Both the position numbers and the translations under genes were made by a program. From contig CBDETM010000002.1 in assembly GCA_965242905.1 (NCBI GenBank), positions 3,844,001-3,908,000 of the forward strand: DNA of 64,000 bases, given 5' to 3'. Numbering within the stretch: position 1 is the stretch's first letter; each line of letters starts with the position of its first letter. This document shows, piece after piece, positions 9,270 to 18,170 of the stretch. The notes beneath the pieces were generated by a model that saw only the letters and a list, made by a program, of their open reading frames with translations, had not been told where the DNA came from and made no database searches. This DNA is from Bin5 sp965242905 (GTDB lineage: Bacteria > Chloroflexota > Anaerolineae > Caldilineales > Caldilineaceae).

Positions 9270-10343
9270 GTGGGAAACAAGCCAGTCAGAATCGGGTTGA
9301 TCGGTACCGGCATGGTCGCACAGGTGATGCACTTGCCGCATCTGTCGGAATTGCCGGAATTGTTCGAGGTTGCGGCACTGTGTGACCTGTCCCCCGGTAC
9401 GGTGCGGGCTGTGGGCGCGAAGTACGGGATCCGGCGCACATTTTCCGACTATCGTGAAATGCTGGAACGCGCCGATCTGGATGCGGTGATGGTGTTGACG
9501 CAGGACCATGCCCAACCGGCGACGGACGCATTGCGAGCGGGAAAGCATGTCTTCATTGAGAAGCCGATGTGCCACAATCTGGATGAGGCCGATGAACTGC
9601 TGGACGCGCAGGCGCAGAGCGGTTGTGTGGCCCAGCTCGGCCATCACAAAATATACGATCCCGGTTATGTGGCCGGTCGTGAGCGCATCCAGCAAATGCA
9701 AAGCCCCCATCTGATTCGCCTTTACGATATCAACGGCCCTAACGACCTGTTTCTGGAGCACTATGACATCGTGCGCGTCGATGACGTTGATGCGGCCGAA
9801 AAGGAGAGGATGGGGCAGCTGCGCCACGAGGGGCTGCAGCGCGCCATTGGCGTCCAACCCGAAGCGGTCATGCGCGCTTACGGAAAGATGCTGGGTCTGT
9901 CGATTCACGACATCTATATTCTGGACGGCGCTTTCGGGCTGCCGGAGCGGGTTGTTTCGACCGAGATTTGGAATGGGGGCGGGGCGTTTGTCTCGATCCT
10001 GGCCTATCCGAACAATTTGCGTTGTATACTGGACACCGCCGGTGTCCTCGACCTGCGGCTCTTCGACGAGACGATGACGGTTTATTCGCCGGACAGCATC
10101 GTGTCGATCGTGTTTCCCAGTCCGTTCCTGAAGAACGCGGCCACGGTGGTCGAAGAGTGGAGGATGGATGGGAAACATTTCCGCGAATCGACGACCACCG
10201 CTTCTTACGAGGAGGCGTTCAAGCTGGAGTTGATACATTTTCACGACTGTATTGTGAATGGGAAGACGCCGCACACGCCGGCATCCGGAGGACGAGCGCA
10301 GATCGCGCTGTTGATCGATATGATAAAGGCGTACAAACCATAG
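9270..10343 (+). CDS. Gfo/Idh/MocA family NAD(P)-dependent oxidoreductase
   Basis: A 357-residue sugar- or inositol-type dehydrogenase. The N-terminal Rossmann motif is IGLIGTGMVAQ. The EKP motif that positions the nicotinamide and catalytic Lys is in VFIEKPMCHN. The C-terminal part matches the alpha/beta substrate domain. GTG 9270 is chosen because AAGGAG lies eight bases upstream and the Rossmann strand begins at once; a TTG at 9231 is open but unsupported. It ends the first plus-strand cluster and presumably oxidises or epimerises a sugar, sugar acid or cyclitol. Subfamily specificity cannot be read from sequence alone. Confidence 0.88.
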   Translation: MGNKPVRIGLIGTGMVAQVMHLPHLSELPELFEVAALCDLSPGTVRAVGAKYGIRRTFSDYREMLERADLDAVMVLTQDHAQPATDALRAGKHVFIEKPMCHNLDEADELLDAQAQSGCVAQLGHHKIYDPGYVAGRERIQQMQSPHLIRLYDINGPNDLFLEHYDIVRVDDVDAAEKERMGQLRHEGLQRAIGVQPEAVMRAYGKMLGLSIHDIYILDGAFGLPERVVSTEIWNGGGAFVSILAYPNNLRCILDTAGVLDLRLFDETMTVYSPDSIVSIVFPSPFLKNAATVVEEWRMDGKHFRESTTTASYEEAFKLELIHFHDCIVNGKTPHTPASGGRAQIALLIDMIKAYKP

Positions 10344-10615
10344 GGTTCGACGTGGCGCCTGCCGTCGATACAGTTTCTTCTGCCAGCTGACATCCATTCA
10401 ATCTACCCTGTCTCCGTCCTGTGTTCACTCCAGGCGGTCCTCCTACACTTCCAAGCACTCTTTATGCAGGCGGCTGCTTGTCCTCTCCCACAAGGTAGTA
10501 TCATCTCAAGACTACTCTAACCGAATCAGAGGGAACGGCTTGCCCGGCGGGACGCCAATGAGGACGTCAATTCACTTTGCGCGTCTTTGGTTCCGGGCTG
10601 AAAGCAGGCCGGCAA
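10344..10615. other. Intergenic spacer without a recognisable gene
   Basis: No conserved reading frame, RNA signature or strong terminator is visible between the Gfo/Idh stop and element copy 2. Confidence 0.4.
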
Positions 10616-11126
10616 GGGTGCTTCGCAGTTCTGGGGTGGGAACAGTCTGGCGGGGATTCAGTGCCAGCGGTGGCTGGCGTTGTTTAGCGTCTTTGTGCGA
10701 GACGCAGTGCAGGCGTCCGGTCTGGCCGTACGGTGGAGTCCGTCAGTTGGGGAGGGTGCGAGGGCAGGCACAAGGGCGAGGAGAGAGGGGAGAGGAGTGA
10801 GGAGAGAGTGGCGCGGTCTCGTCTGAGCAAGATTGGCTCGGGGACTGGCGGGACGTGGTCTGGCTGGACACCTTCGATTAGGCACCTGTCACCAATATCG
10901 ACACCCGGTCGATTAGGCATGTTGTAGGAGAGGGGGCGTTGCGGGGGCGGAGCCCCCGCACAAGGGAGGGCCGAATAGGCCCGACCGCCCGGAACTGCAG
11001 GGGTTAGGGGCTGGGGGCCAGGGGATAGAGACGGCGCTACCTCTGACTCAGAGTTGAACGTGAGATGGGTGCGGCTCCGCTGGTACTCAAGGTAGAGGAA
11101 AGTTCACCCCCCTTTGGGATGCACCA
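10616..11126 (+). mobile_element. MITE-like dispersed element, copy 2
   Basis: The copy begins GGGTGCTTCGCAGTTCTGGGG and ends TTTGGGATGCACCA, with the internal hairpin GCGGGGGC-GGA-GCCCCCGC at 10941-10959. It is about 50 bases longer than copy 3 because of a purine-rich insertion around 10765-10815. The flanks GCCGGCAA (10608-10615) and GCCCGAAA (11127-11134) match at six of eight positions, consistent with a decayed 8-bp target duplication. It lies 116 bases before a substrate-binding protein gene in the same orientation. No conserved frame is present. Confidence 0.8.
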
Positions 11127-11141
11127 GCCCGAAAGAGCGAC

Positions 11142-11171
11142 TTGACCGAGTGGCCCCAAATCAAATAGAAT
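11142..11171 (+). promoter_or_regulatory. Sigma-70-like promoter of the first oligopeptide-type ABC operon
   Basis: TTGACC at 11142-11147 and TAGAAT at 11166-11171 are 18 bases apart and sit about 70 bases before the SBP start. They begin 15 bases beyond the 3' tip of element copy 2. Confidence 0.55.
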
Positions 11172-11242
11172 TATATTGTTCGGGCCTTACCTGCATCAAC
11201 GTTTCCAACCCTCAAAACACATAGACAAGAGGAGGCCAAGAG

Positions 11243-12850
11243 ATGAGAAGGCGAAATATCTCCTTTGCAGCCACGATGATAGGACTAATCGTGATACTTG
11301 CCATGCTTGCCGCATGTGCGCCAGCGGCTCCCGCCGACGGCGGTGCTGAACAGACCGCCGCTGCTGATGAATCGGAAGCAGCCGCGCCGGCCGATGAAGG
11401 AGGGCCCAAGTACGGGGGAATCCTCAAGTTTGGCCAAGCGCAGGCGTCAACCGTGATCAACCCTTGGGGCGGACGGCTGCACGGCGCCACCGAGTGGAAC
11501 ATACTCCACCAGATCTATGAAGGACTGCTGTATTGGGATTCGGGATACAACAACAACCCCTCGCTGGCCGAGTCCTGGGAGGCGGTCAGCGAAACCGAAT
11601 ACATCTTCAATCTGCGCAAAGGGGTCCTGTTTCACAACGGGCAGGAGATGACATCGGAAGACGTCGTCTACTCCTTTGAGCACGCGATGGATGAGTCGAT
11701 TTCCGCCTACGCGGGCTGGCTGTCGCCGGTTGCAAGCGTCGAAGCTACGGACGACTACACAGTTAAGGTGACTCTCAAGGAGCCGTACAGTCCATTCCTT
11801 GACGTGATTGGAAGGCCGGCGGTGCTGGTCATGCCTGCGGGCACCTTTGAGAAGGAACCGTTCGAATACATTGGCACGGGGCCTTTCAAATTGAAGGAGT
11901 TTGAGCCGGGCGTCAAGACTGAGCTGGTCAGAAATGAGGACTATTGGGAGGAGGGCGTGCCCTATCTGGACGGCATCAGCATGTCCTATCTGCTCGACGA
12001 CGCGGCCCGTGCGGCAAACCTTTCCTCTGATGCGGTCGATTTCATTATGATGGTGCCCGGCGCGTCCTGGGAATCTCTGACGCAGCAGGAGTACAAGCTG
12101 TTTACCGGCGACACCGGCATCTTCTTCATGTTCACCTTCAACGTGGGGAGGGAGCCGTTCAACGATCCCAACGTATTGAAGGCGTTGCAGCACCTGGTTG
12201 ACAGGCAGGTCATGTGTGATGTCTACACCGCCGGTCGCTGTAACCGCTTCTTCGCAGGCGACCCCCAGCCGCCGACCAGCCAGTACTATACCGGCATCGA
12301 GTACTTCAAAGAGCCCGACATTGAGAAGGCCAAGGAGTACCTGGCCAAGTCCAACTATCCGGACGGCTTCGAAGTGGACCTGAACTTCTACGGGGCGGCC
12401 TCGGATGAAGGCCAGATCGCCGAGATCCTTCAGATCAGCGCGGCCGAGCTGGGAATCAAGTTCAATCTGCTGGCCACCGACCATGCGGTCTGGGTGGAGA
12501 AGGTCTACAAGGGTGAGTTCACCGCCGCCCTTCAGGGCCTCTACGCTTCGAGCCCGGACGACATCTTCTACGGGATCATGCATCCGGAGGGCGTGTCGCA
12601 CGGCTTTGCCCCAAACTTCGACATTCCCGAGTACAACGTGCTGGTGGAAGAGGCGCGCAGGGTGACCGACCCCGACCAGCGCCGGGAACTCTATACGGAG
12701 GCGTTGACCATTGGGTATGAGGCGGGATGGCCTCTCATCTATCTCTTCACCTATGACGATCGTATGGGCATGCACCCGGATGTCATGGACTATCAGGTAG
12801 ACGGGCTGGGCACAGTGCGTTTCCTGAAGTACGTTTGGCTGGACAGGTAA
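11243..12850 (+). CDS. ABC transporter substrate-binding lipoprotein, SBP family 5
   Basis: A 535-residue extracytoplasmic receptor for an Opp/Dpp-type importer. The signal peptide ends in the lipobox LAAC at about residues 25-28, followed by an Ala/Glu/Pro-rich tether, then the family-5 core starting at PKYGGILKFGQA. GAGGAGG lies seven bases before the ATG. Permease genes follow after a hairpin at 12872-12904. Family-5 receptors bind peptides, but many in carbohydrate clusters bind oligosaccharides, nickel complexes or opine-like compounds. The adjoining epimerase-like SDR favours a sugar-containing ligand here, as inference only. Confidence 0.9.
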   Translation: MRRRNISFAATMIGLIVILAMLAACAPAAPADGGAEQTAAADESEAAAPADEGGPKYGGILKFGQAQASTVINPWGGRLHGATEWNILHQIYEGLLYWDSGYNNNPSLAESWEAVSETEYIFNLRKGVLFHNGQEMTSEDVVYSFEHAMDESISAYAGWLSPVASVEATDDYTVKVTLKEPYSPFLDVIGRPAVLVMPAGTFEKEPFEYIGTGPFKLKEFEPGVKTELVRNEDYWEEGVPYLDGISMSYLLDDAARAANLSSDAVDFIMMVPGASWESLTQQEYKLFTGDTGIFFMFTFNVGREPFNDPNVLKALQHLVDRQVMCDVYTAGRCNRFFAGDPQPPTSQYYTGIEYFKEPDIEKAKEYLAKSNYPDGFEVDLNFYGAASDEGQIAEILQISAAELGIKFNLLATDHAVWVEKVYKGEFTAALQGLYASSPDDIFYGIMHPEGVSHGFAPNFDIPEYNVLVEEARRVTDPDQRRELYTEALTIGYEAGWPLIYLFTYDDRMGMHPDVMDYQVDGLGTVRFLKYVWLDR

Positions 12851-12871
12851 AGGGCTTAAGTCAGATCGAGG

Positions 12872-12904
12872 AGGACGCGCTTCCCGGAGAGGGAACCGCG
12901 TCCT
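12872..12904 (+). terminator. Intercistronic hairpin between SBP and permease genes (operon 1)
   Basis: AGGACGCG-C-TTCCC-GGAGA-GGGAA-C-CGCGTCCT forms a stem of 8 plus 5 pairs with one C-C mismatch and a 5-base loop, followed by a T-rich tail (12905-12911). It resembles a Rho-independent terminator, but sits inside an operon, so partial termination or mRNA protection of the SBP message is likely. Confidence 0.7.
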
Positions 12905-13002
12905 TCCTTTTGCGGCGCGAGGTCCCGGCTCTGGCCTAGTATGCCCGCCGATCTCGCGACCTGATTTGTAATTCCACAGTGTGAAAGAGGAGACGACGCT
13001 AC

Positions 13003-13950
13003 ATGTCGCGATTTCTGGGTCGCCGTCTGATTCGCGCTGTACTGACCGTGTGGGCAGTTGCGACCCTGGTCTTTCTACTGATGCACGCGCTACCGGGCGA
13101 CGTCGTGCTCGTGCTCCTCGACACTGTCGGCGCAGGGTCGCCAGCGGCCGAAAAGATGCGCGAGTTCCTTGGGCTAGACCGGCCACTTTATGTGCAATAT
13201 TTCGACTGGCTGGGGGATATCCTCAGGGGAGACATGGGCAACTCCCTGTTGGGGGGCTACCCGGTCTGGGACCTGGTCAAATCGCGGATTCCGGTGACGG
13301 TTGAGCTGGCGGCTCTGACGATCCTGTTGGGGCTCTCAATCGCGATTCCACTGGGGATTGTGGCGGCAGCCAGAAACGGATCCTGGATTGACCTGCTGGC
13401 GATGCAGTTCGGCCAGCTCGGTATATCGATACCGAATTTCTGGATCGCCACGATACTGATTCTGGTCGTGGCGGCGCGGCTGCAGTGGCTGCCGCCATCC
13501 GGCTACAAGCCGATCAGCGACGGTCTGGGGGCGAATCTGCTGCACATGATCATGCCTTCGTTGAGCCTGGCGCTCCCCTTGGCAGCGGTGATGACGCGCG
13601 TTGTGCGCTCGGCGGTTCTTGAGGTACTCAACCGGGACTACATGAGAGTTGCGCACGCCAAGGGGCTCCATCCTCAGCAGGTACTCTGGAGGCATGGACT
13701 AAGGAATGCGGCGATTCCGATCGTGACCGTAATCGGACTGGAATTGGGCTACTTGCTGGGGGGAACGGTACTGATTGAGGAGATGTTCTTCGTGCCAGGG
13801 CTCGGTCAGTTAACCGTACGCGCGTTGCTTAACCGGGATCTGCCGGTGCTGCAGGGGGTATTGTTGCTGTATTCGACAGCCTTTGTCCTGGTGAATCTTG
13901 TTGTGGACCTGCTCTATGGCCAAATCGATCCACGAATTCGCTACGAATAA
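13003..13950 (+). CDS. ABC transporter permease, DppB/OppB type
   Basis: A 315-residue inner-membrane subunit. The N-terminal helix follows RFLGRRLIRAV, the usual DppB opening, with HALPGDVV after it. The EAA-type coupling loop reads RVAHAKGLHPQQVLWRHGL, where the ATPases dock. It ends in RIRYE, typical of the family. GAGGAG precedes the ATG. It is paired with the next permease gene, which starts 7 bases after its stop, and with the upstream SBP. No ATPase gene follows, so the pump must borrow ATPases; the nearest are the convergent pair at 15996-18126. Confidence 0.92.
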   Translation: MSRFLGRRLIRAVLTVWAVATLVFLLMHALPGDVVLVLLDTVGAGSPAAEKMREFLGLDRPLYVQYFDWLGDILRGDMGNSLLGGYPVWDLVKSRIPVTVELAALTILLGLSIAIPLGIVAAARNGSWIDLLAMQFGQLGISIPNFWIATILILVVAARLQWLPPSGYKPISDGLGANLLHMIMPSLSLALPLAAVMTRVVRSAVLEVLNRDYMRVAHAKGLHPQQVLWRHGLRNAAIPIVTVIGLELGYLLGGTVLIEEMFFVPGLGQLTVRALLNRDLPVLQGVLLLYSTAFVLVNLVVDLLYGQIDPRIRYE

Positions 13951-13957
13951 CGCCGGG

Positions 13958-14821
13958 ATGGAGGGTACGCTGGCGGCGAGAAACCCGCTGCGGAGCTTCG
14001 TGCGGCGGGCACTCCGTCACCGCCTGTTTACGGCCGGCTTTGTCATCACACTGATTCTGATCATCACGTCAGTCTTCGCGCCTGTCTTCGCCACCAAAGA
14101 CCCATTTGAGGCGGATTTCAGCCAGATGCTTGCCGATCCCAGTCTTGACCATTTCCTGGGCACCGACTACCTGGGGCGGGATCTATACAGCCGGATCATC
14201 TACGGGGGTCGGTTCAGCCTGCTTGTCGCGCTGCTGTCGATGGCGCTGTCCGGCCTGATCGGGCTCCTGCTGGGGATGGCAGCCGGGTACTTGCGAGGGC
14301 CGGTAGAGACAGGCATCATGGCCTTCATCGACCTGATGTTCGCCATTCCGGGTCTGCTGCTGGCCCTGACGATCTCGGTACTGCTGGGGCCGTCCACGCA
14401 GAATTTGATCATTGCACTTGCGGTCATCTATGTTCCCATCCTTTGCCGCGTCACGCGCGGCGCGGTGATCGCGGTTTCGCAGCTGCCGTACATCGAAAGC
14501 GCGCGGGCGATTGGCGGATCCAGCTGGCGGATTATGATGCTCCATCTGCTGCCGAACGCGGGTGCGCCTGTTATCGTCCAGATCACGATTGGGCTGGCGT
14601 GGACGATACTGAGTGAGGCGGCGCTGACTTTTCTTGGATTCGGTGCGCAACCGCCCGCTCCTTCGTGGGGTGCGATCCTGGCCGGGGGACGCAAGTATTT
14701 GAATACGCATCCGGAGATGTCGGTGTTCCCGGGCATTGCCATCGCCATCTCTGTTCTCGGCTTCAATCTACTTGGCGACGGACTGCGAGATCTACTTGAT
14801 CCTACCTTGCGAGAACGCTGA
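13958..14821 (+). CDS. ABC transporter permease, DppC/OppC type
   Basis: A 287-residue inner-membrane subunit with the OppC layout: an N-terminal helix, a short periplasmic segment ending FLGTDYLGRDLYSRI, then five helices. The coupling loop is ESARAIGGSSWRIMMLHLL, and QPPAPSWGAIL is the typical C-terminal motif. ATG 13958 gives a normal N terminus 7 bases after the previous stop. An in-frame TTG at 13898 would make the two genes overlap and add an unusual leader. It works with the DppB-type partner as a heterodimeric channel. Confidence 0.92.
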   Translation: MEGTLAARNPLRSFVRRALRHRLFTAGFVITLILIITSVFAPVFATKDPFEADFSQMLADPSLDHFLGTDYLGRDLYSRIIYGGRFSLLVALLSMALSGLIGLLLGMAAGYLRGPVETGIMAFIDLMFAIPGLLLALTISVLLGPSTQNLIIALAVIYVPILCRVTRGAVIAVSQLPYIESARAIGGSSWRIMMLHLLPNAGAPVIVQITIGLAWTILSEAALTFLGFGAQPPAPSWGAILAGGRKYLNTHPEMSVFPGIAIAISVLGFNLLGDGLRDLLDPTLRER

Positions 14822-14886
14822 AGCCGCGTATAGGAAGTGAAGAGCTCTCCCTGCCACGCCTTTCATTCGACACTGGAGCGAACACG

Positions 14887-15882
14887 ATGAAGATCCTTGT
14901 TACCGGAGCTACCGGACGCATCGGCAGCCGTCTCGTCGACGAACTCCTGCGGCGGGACCATCAGGTGCGCGCTCTTGTGATGCCGGAGGATCCTCTGCGG
15001 GCCCGTATGGAGATCCCGGGTGTCGAGATTGTGGAGGGGCAGCTTACGGAGCGTGACAGTCTGCGCCCTGCTGTGGAGGGCGTTGACGCGGTTTACCATC
15101 TGGGAGCCCATTTGCCCCAAGGCCGCACGTCGGATGAGTTGTTCGACACCAATGTAGTCGGGACGTACAATCTGCTGGAAACACTCGTGCCTCACGCAAG
15201 CCGGATCAAGCGATTCGTTCTGGCCAGCACGGATAACGTCTATTGGAATCCCAAAGGGGCGCTCTATCTGCCGGTAGACGAAGAGCATCCCCGTATTAAC
15301 GACGACCCGTATGGGATGAGCAAGATCCTGTGTGAGGATATGTGCTGGGTCTATATGAGGCGCTGCGGTCTGCCGGTGACGATCCCCCGCTTTGGCGTAA
15401 CGCTGGCGTGCGAAGAGCTTCTGGACCCCGCGTCGATCTGGGCCGACAAATTTTATCTGCCCGGCTTCCTGAAACAACTGAAAGCCAGTCCCAGCTTGTC
15501 ACGCGAGGAGCTGGAGACGGTCGAGAATCTGGAGGACCTTGATGCCCGCGATCCCATGTTGGTCATCGCGCGTGACCCGCAAGGGGTGGCAGGGACCGAA
15601 ATGGTGAACGATCCGCGTAATCTGGCCGAGGGGCTAGTTCTGCTGTTGGAGAATGAGCTCGCGGTAGGCAAGGTTTTTCATCTGATGGCGGCGCAGCCGT
15701 TCGCCCATGATGAACTGCTGAAGTACATTTCGAAGGTGACCGGCTGGCCCTACGTCGAGGTGACGGTCTCGAAGGTTCTCCACTGGGAGTTGAGCATCGC
15801 CAAGGCGCGGGCAATGCTGGGGTACAATCCGACCAGGGACGTCTTTCAGATGATTGATGAAGGCTGGGCGATGAAATCCTGA
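14887..15882 (+). CDS. NAD-dependent epimerase/dehydratase (extended SDR)
   Basis: A 331-residue extended short-chain dehydrogenase. The Rossmann motif is VTGATGRIGSR and the catalytic YxxxK is in YGMSKIL. A preceding Ser in LASTDNVYW is a plausible third catalytic residue. Such enzymes act on nucleotide sugars, sugar acids or free sugars. TGGAG lies eight bases before the ATG. It follows the transporter genes by 65 bases and ends in a short hairpin. It is diverged from the SDR pair at 25.0-26.8 kb and from the one at 61.2 kb, so it probably handles another substrate. Confidence 0.87.
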   Translation: MKILVTGATGRIGSRLVDELLRRDHQVRALVMPEDPLRARMEIPGVEIVEGQLTERDSLRPAVEGVDAVYHLGAHLPQGRTSDELFDTNVVGTYNLLETLVPHASRIKRFVLASTDNVYWNPKGALYLPVDEEHPRINDDPYGMSKILCEDMCWVYMRRCGLPVTIPRFGVTLACEELLDPASIWADKFYLPGFLKQLKASPSLSREELETVENLEDLDARDPMLVIARDPQGVAGTEMVNDPRNLAEGLVLLLENELAVGKVFHLMAAQPFAHDELLKYISKVTGWPYVEVTVSKVLHWELSIAKARAMLGYNPTRDVFQMIDEGWAMKS

Positions 15883-15899
15883 GGGGCTGACCCTCTTTT
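15881..15899 (+). terminator. Short Rho-independent-like terminator
   Basis: GAGGG-GCTGA-CCCTC followed by TTTT begins within the stop codon of the SDR gene and faces the convergent ATPase operon. The stem is only five pairs, so strength is doubtful. Confidence 0.45.
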
Positions 15900-15995
15900 G
15901 AAGGAGGGAACCTCACGCCCCTTCCTCCTCGATGCAGCACGCCGTATCGACCAGAATAGCCAGACGACAATGCGACGCGTGGGTTTCCGGACCGG

Positions 15996-17039
15996 CTACG
16001 AGTGCGCGGTCTGTGGGACGGGCGCGTCCAGGGTGCCTGCGAGGTCCAGTTCGAGGGCGCGGTGGCAGCTTACGGCGTGGCCGGGGGCGACCTCTTCCAG
16101 AACGGGCGTTTGTTCGCGGCAGAGGTCGACGGCGTAGCGGCAGCGGGGGTGGAAGTAGCAGCCGGAAGGCGGATTGGCGGGGTCGGCTACCTCGCCCTCG
16201 AGGATGATTCGCTGCGAGCGGAGGGTCGGGTCCGGCTGGGGCACTGCGGAGAGGAGGGCTTCGGTGTAGGGGTGCTTGGGGGATTCAAAGAGCTGCTGCG
16301 TTTCGGCGGTCTCGACGACGCGACCGACATACATAACGGCGACGCGGTCGCAAATATGCTTGACGACGCTGAGGTCGTGGGCTACGAACAGGTAGGTGAG
16401 GCCAAGGCGCCCCTGCAACTCCAGCAGGAGGTTGAGTATTTGCGCCTGCACCGATACGTCGAGCGCGGAAACCGGTTCGTCGGCCACGATCAGGCTCGGG
16501 TTGAGGGCGAGGGCGCGGGCGATGCCGATGCGCTGGCGCTGGCCGCCGCTGAAGGCGTGGGGGAAGCGCTGCAGAAATTCGGGCCGCAGTCCGACCAAGG
16601 CGAGCAACTCCTCTACGCGTTCGATGCGCTGCTGCCGGTCCGCCATCCCGTTCACGAGCAGGGGTTCGCCGATAATGTCGAACAGGGTCATGCGCGGGTT
16701 CAGCGAGGAGAAGGGGTCCTGGAAGATCATCTGCATGTGGCGGCGCAAGGGCCGCAATTCGTCTCTCGACAGGTTGGCAACGTCGGTCATTTCGCCGCCG
16801 TCGGCGCGGAAGTGGATTTCTCCGGCCGAAGGCTGCAGCGCGCGCACGATACAGCGGGCAGCGGTCGTTTTGCCGCAGCCGCTCTCACCGACGATGCCGA
16901 ATGTCTCTCCCTTGTAAACGTGGAAGTCAATGCCGTCCACGGCGCGGACCTGGCCCACGGCGCGTTGCAAAAAGCCCTTCCGTATGGGGAAGTATTTTCT
17001 CAGTCCTTTGACCTCCAGCAGTACGTTTTCGTTTTCCAT
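15996..17039 (-). CDS. ABC transporter ATP-binding protein, OppF/DppF type
   Basis: A 347-residue cytoplasmic ATPase of an oligopeptide-type importer. Walker A is GESGCGKTTAARCI, the signature is FSGGQRQRIGIARAL, and Walker B ends LIVADEPVSALD. The C terminus carries the Opp-specific HPYTEALLSAVP region and a cysteine-containing FHPRCRYAVDLC segment. It is the last gene of the minus-strand transporter operon, 52 bases after the OppD-type ATPase. Because two other family-5 permease pairs in the window lack ATPases, this subunit could serve several importers. Confidence 0.93.
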   Translation of the reverse strand: MENENVLLEVKGLRKYFPIRKGFLQRAVGQVRAVDGIDFHVYKGETFGIVGESGCGKTTAARCIVRALQPSAGEIHFRADGGEMTDVANLSRDELRPLRRHMQMIFQDPFSSLNPRMTLFDIIGEPLLVNGMADRQQRIERVEELLALVGLRPEFLQRFPHAFSGGQRQRIGIARALALNPSLIVADEPVSALDVSVQAQILNLLLELQGRLGLTYLFVAHDLSVVKHICDRVAVMYVGRVVETAETQQLFESPKHPYTEALLSAVPQPDPTLRSQRIILEGEVADPANPPSGCYFHPRCRYAVDLCREQTPVLEEVAPGHAVSCHRALELDLAGTLDAPVPQTAHS

Positions 17040-17091
17040 ATTGCCAACTGTCTACGGGCTGCAACTGTTAACCGGTCGCCGCATCAGACCG

Positions 17092-18126
17092 CTACGAGCT
17101 GTGTTCCGGTACAGGATGATAGAGGAAACAGCTCACCAGGTGCTCATCTCCTACCGATTGCAGCTCAGGTTCGTGGTGGTCGCAGACGCCCGGGATAAAG
17201 TCCGGGCAGCGGGGATGGAAGGGGCAGCCGGCCGGGCGGTTATACGGGTGGGGGATGGTTCCGGTGATGGTGGGCAGTTGTACTTTGGGCGTCGAGTGGA
17301 TGCTGGGGATCGAGCGCAACAGGGACTGTGTATAAGGGTGCTTCGATTCGCCAAAGACGGTGTCCACGGGGCCTTCCTCCACCACGCGGCCGAGGTACAT
17401 CACCACCACCTGATCGGCCATCTCCGCGATCACGCCCATGTCGTGGGTGATCAGCATGATAGCCATTCCATTCTGTTCCTGCAGGGAGCGCAGGAGATCG
17501 AGAATCTGGGCCTGGGTGGTCACGTCGAGGGCGGTCGTTGGTTCGTCGGCGATGAGAAGCCTCGGGTCGCAGGAGAGTGCGAGCGCGATCAGGGCGCGCT
17601 GACGCAGGCCGCCACTCAGCTGGAATGGATAGGCGTCAATGGCCCCCTCGGCGCGGGGAATGCCTACCAGGCTGAGCAGTTCGACCGCCAACTCGCTGGC
17701 TTCCTGCTTGGTGAGTTTGCGGTGCAGTCGGGCCGCGCCGATGATCTGGTTGCCGATCGTGTGGACCGGACTGAGCGAGGTCATCGGCTCCTGGAAGACG
17801 AGCGCGATCTCGGCGCCGCGGATCGAACGCATCTCGCTGCTGCTGTCGCCGAGGGAGGTCAGCGCGATCTCTTGCGCTTGGCCGTTCTCGGGTTCGCGGC
17901 GCAGCAGGATTTCTCCTTCGACGATGCGGCCTGGACGGGGTACGATGCCGAGAATAGAGAGCGCGGTTACGCTCTTGCCGCAGCCGCTCTCACCGACGAT
18001 GCCGAGCGTCTGGCCGAGGTGAACTTCGAAGCTGGCGCCATCCACGGCGCGAACGATGCCCTCGTCGGTGAAGAAGCTCGTTTTCAGATTGCGTACCGAC
18101 AGAATCGGTTGGCGGTCATCTTGCAT
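17092..18126 (-). CDS. ABC transporter ATP-binding protein, OppD/DppD type
   Basis: A 344-residue ATPase. Walker A is GESGCGKSVTALSI, the signature is LSGGLRQRALIALAL, and Walker B ends LLIADEPTTALD. The C-terminal HPYTQSLLRSIP and CPFHPRCPDFIPGVC segments mark the Opp/Dpp subfamily, in which cysteines can hold an Fe-S cluster. It pairs with the OppF-type protein as the heterodimeric motor of the importer encoded immediately upstream. Its own ribosome-binding site is weak, so coupling to the permease message is possible. Confidence 0.93.
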   Translation of the reverse strand: MQDDRQPILSVRNLKTSFFTDEGIVRAVDGASFEVHLGQTLGIVGESGCGKSVTALSILGIVPRPGRIVEGEILLRREPENGQAQEIALTSLGDSSSEMRSIRGAEIALVFQEPMTSLSPVHTIGNQIIGAARLHRKLTKQEASELAVELLSLVGIPRAEGAIDAYPFQLSGGLRQRALIALALSCDPRLLIADEPTTALDVTTQAQILDLLRSLQEQNGMAIMLITHDMGVIAEMADQVVVMYLGRVVEEGPVDTVFGESKHPYTQSLLRSIPSIHSTPKVQLPTITGTIPHPYNRPAGCPFHPRCPDFIPGVCDHHEPELQSVGDEHLVSCFLYHPVPEHSS

Positions 18127-18170
18127 GACTTTAGAGGCGGGTGGGGGAAGTTATCAGAAAATTATTGTAC

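Noticed and set aside
10765..10815. Purine-rich run as a possible triplex or regulatory site
   Set aside because: It occurs only in copy 2 of the dispersed element and looks like a local expansion.
11447..13186. 579-codon minus-strand open frame
   Set aside because: It is antisense to a clear family-5 receptor and its signal regions and has no family motif.
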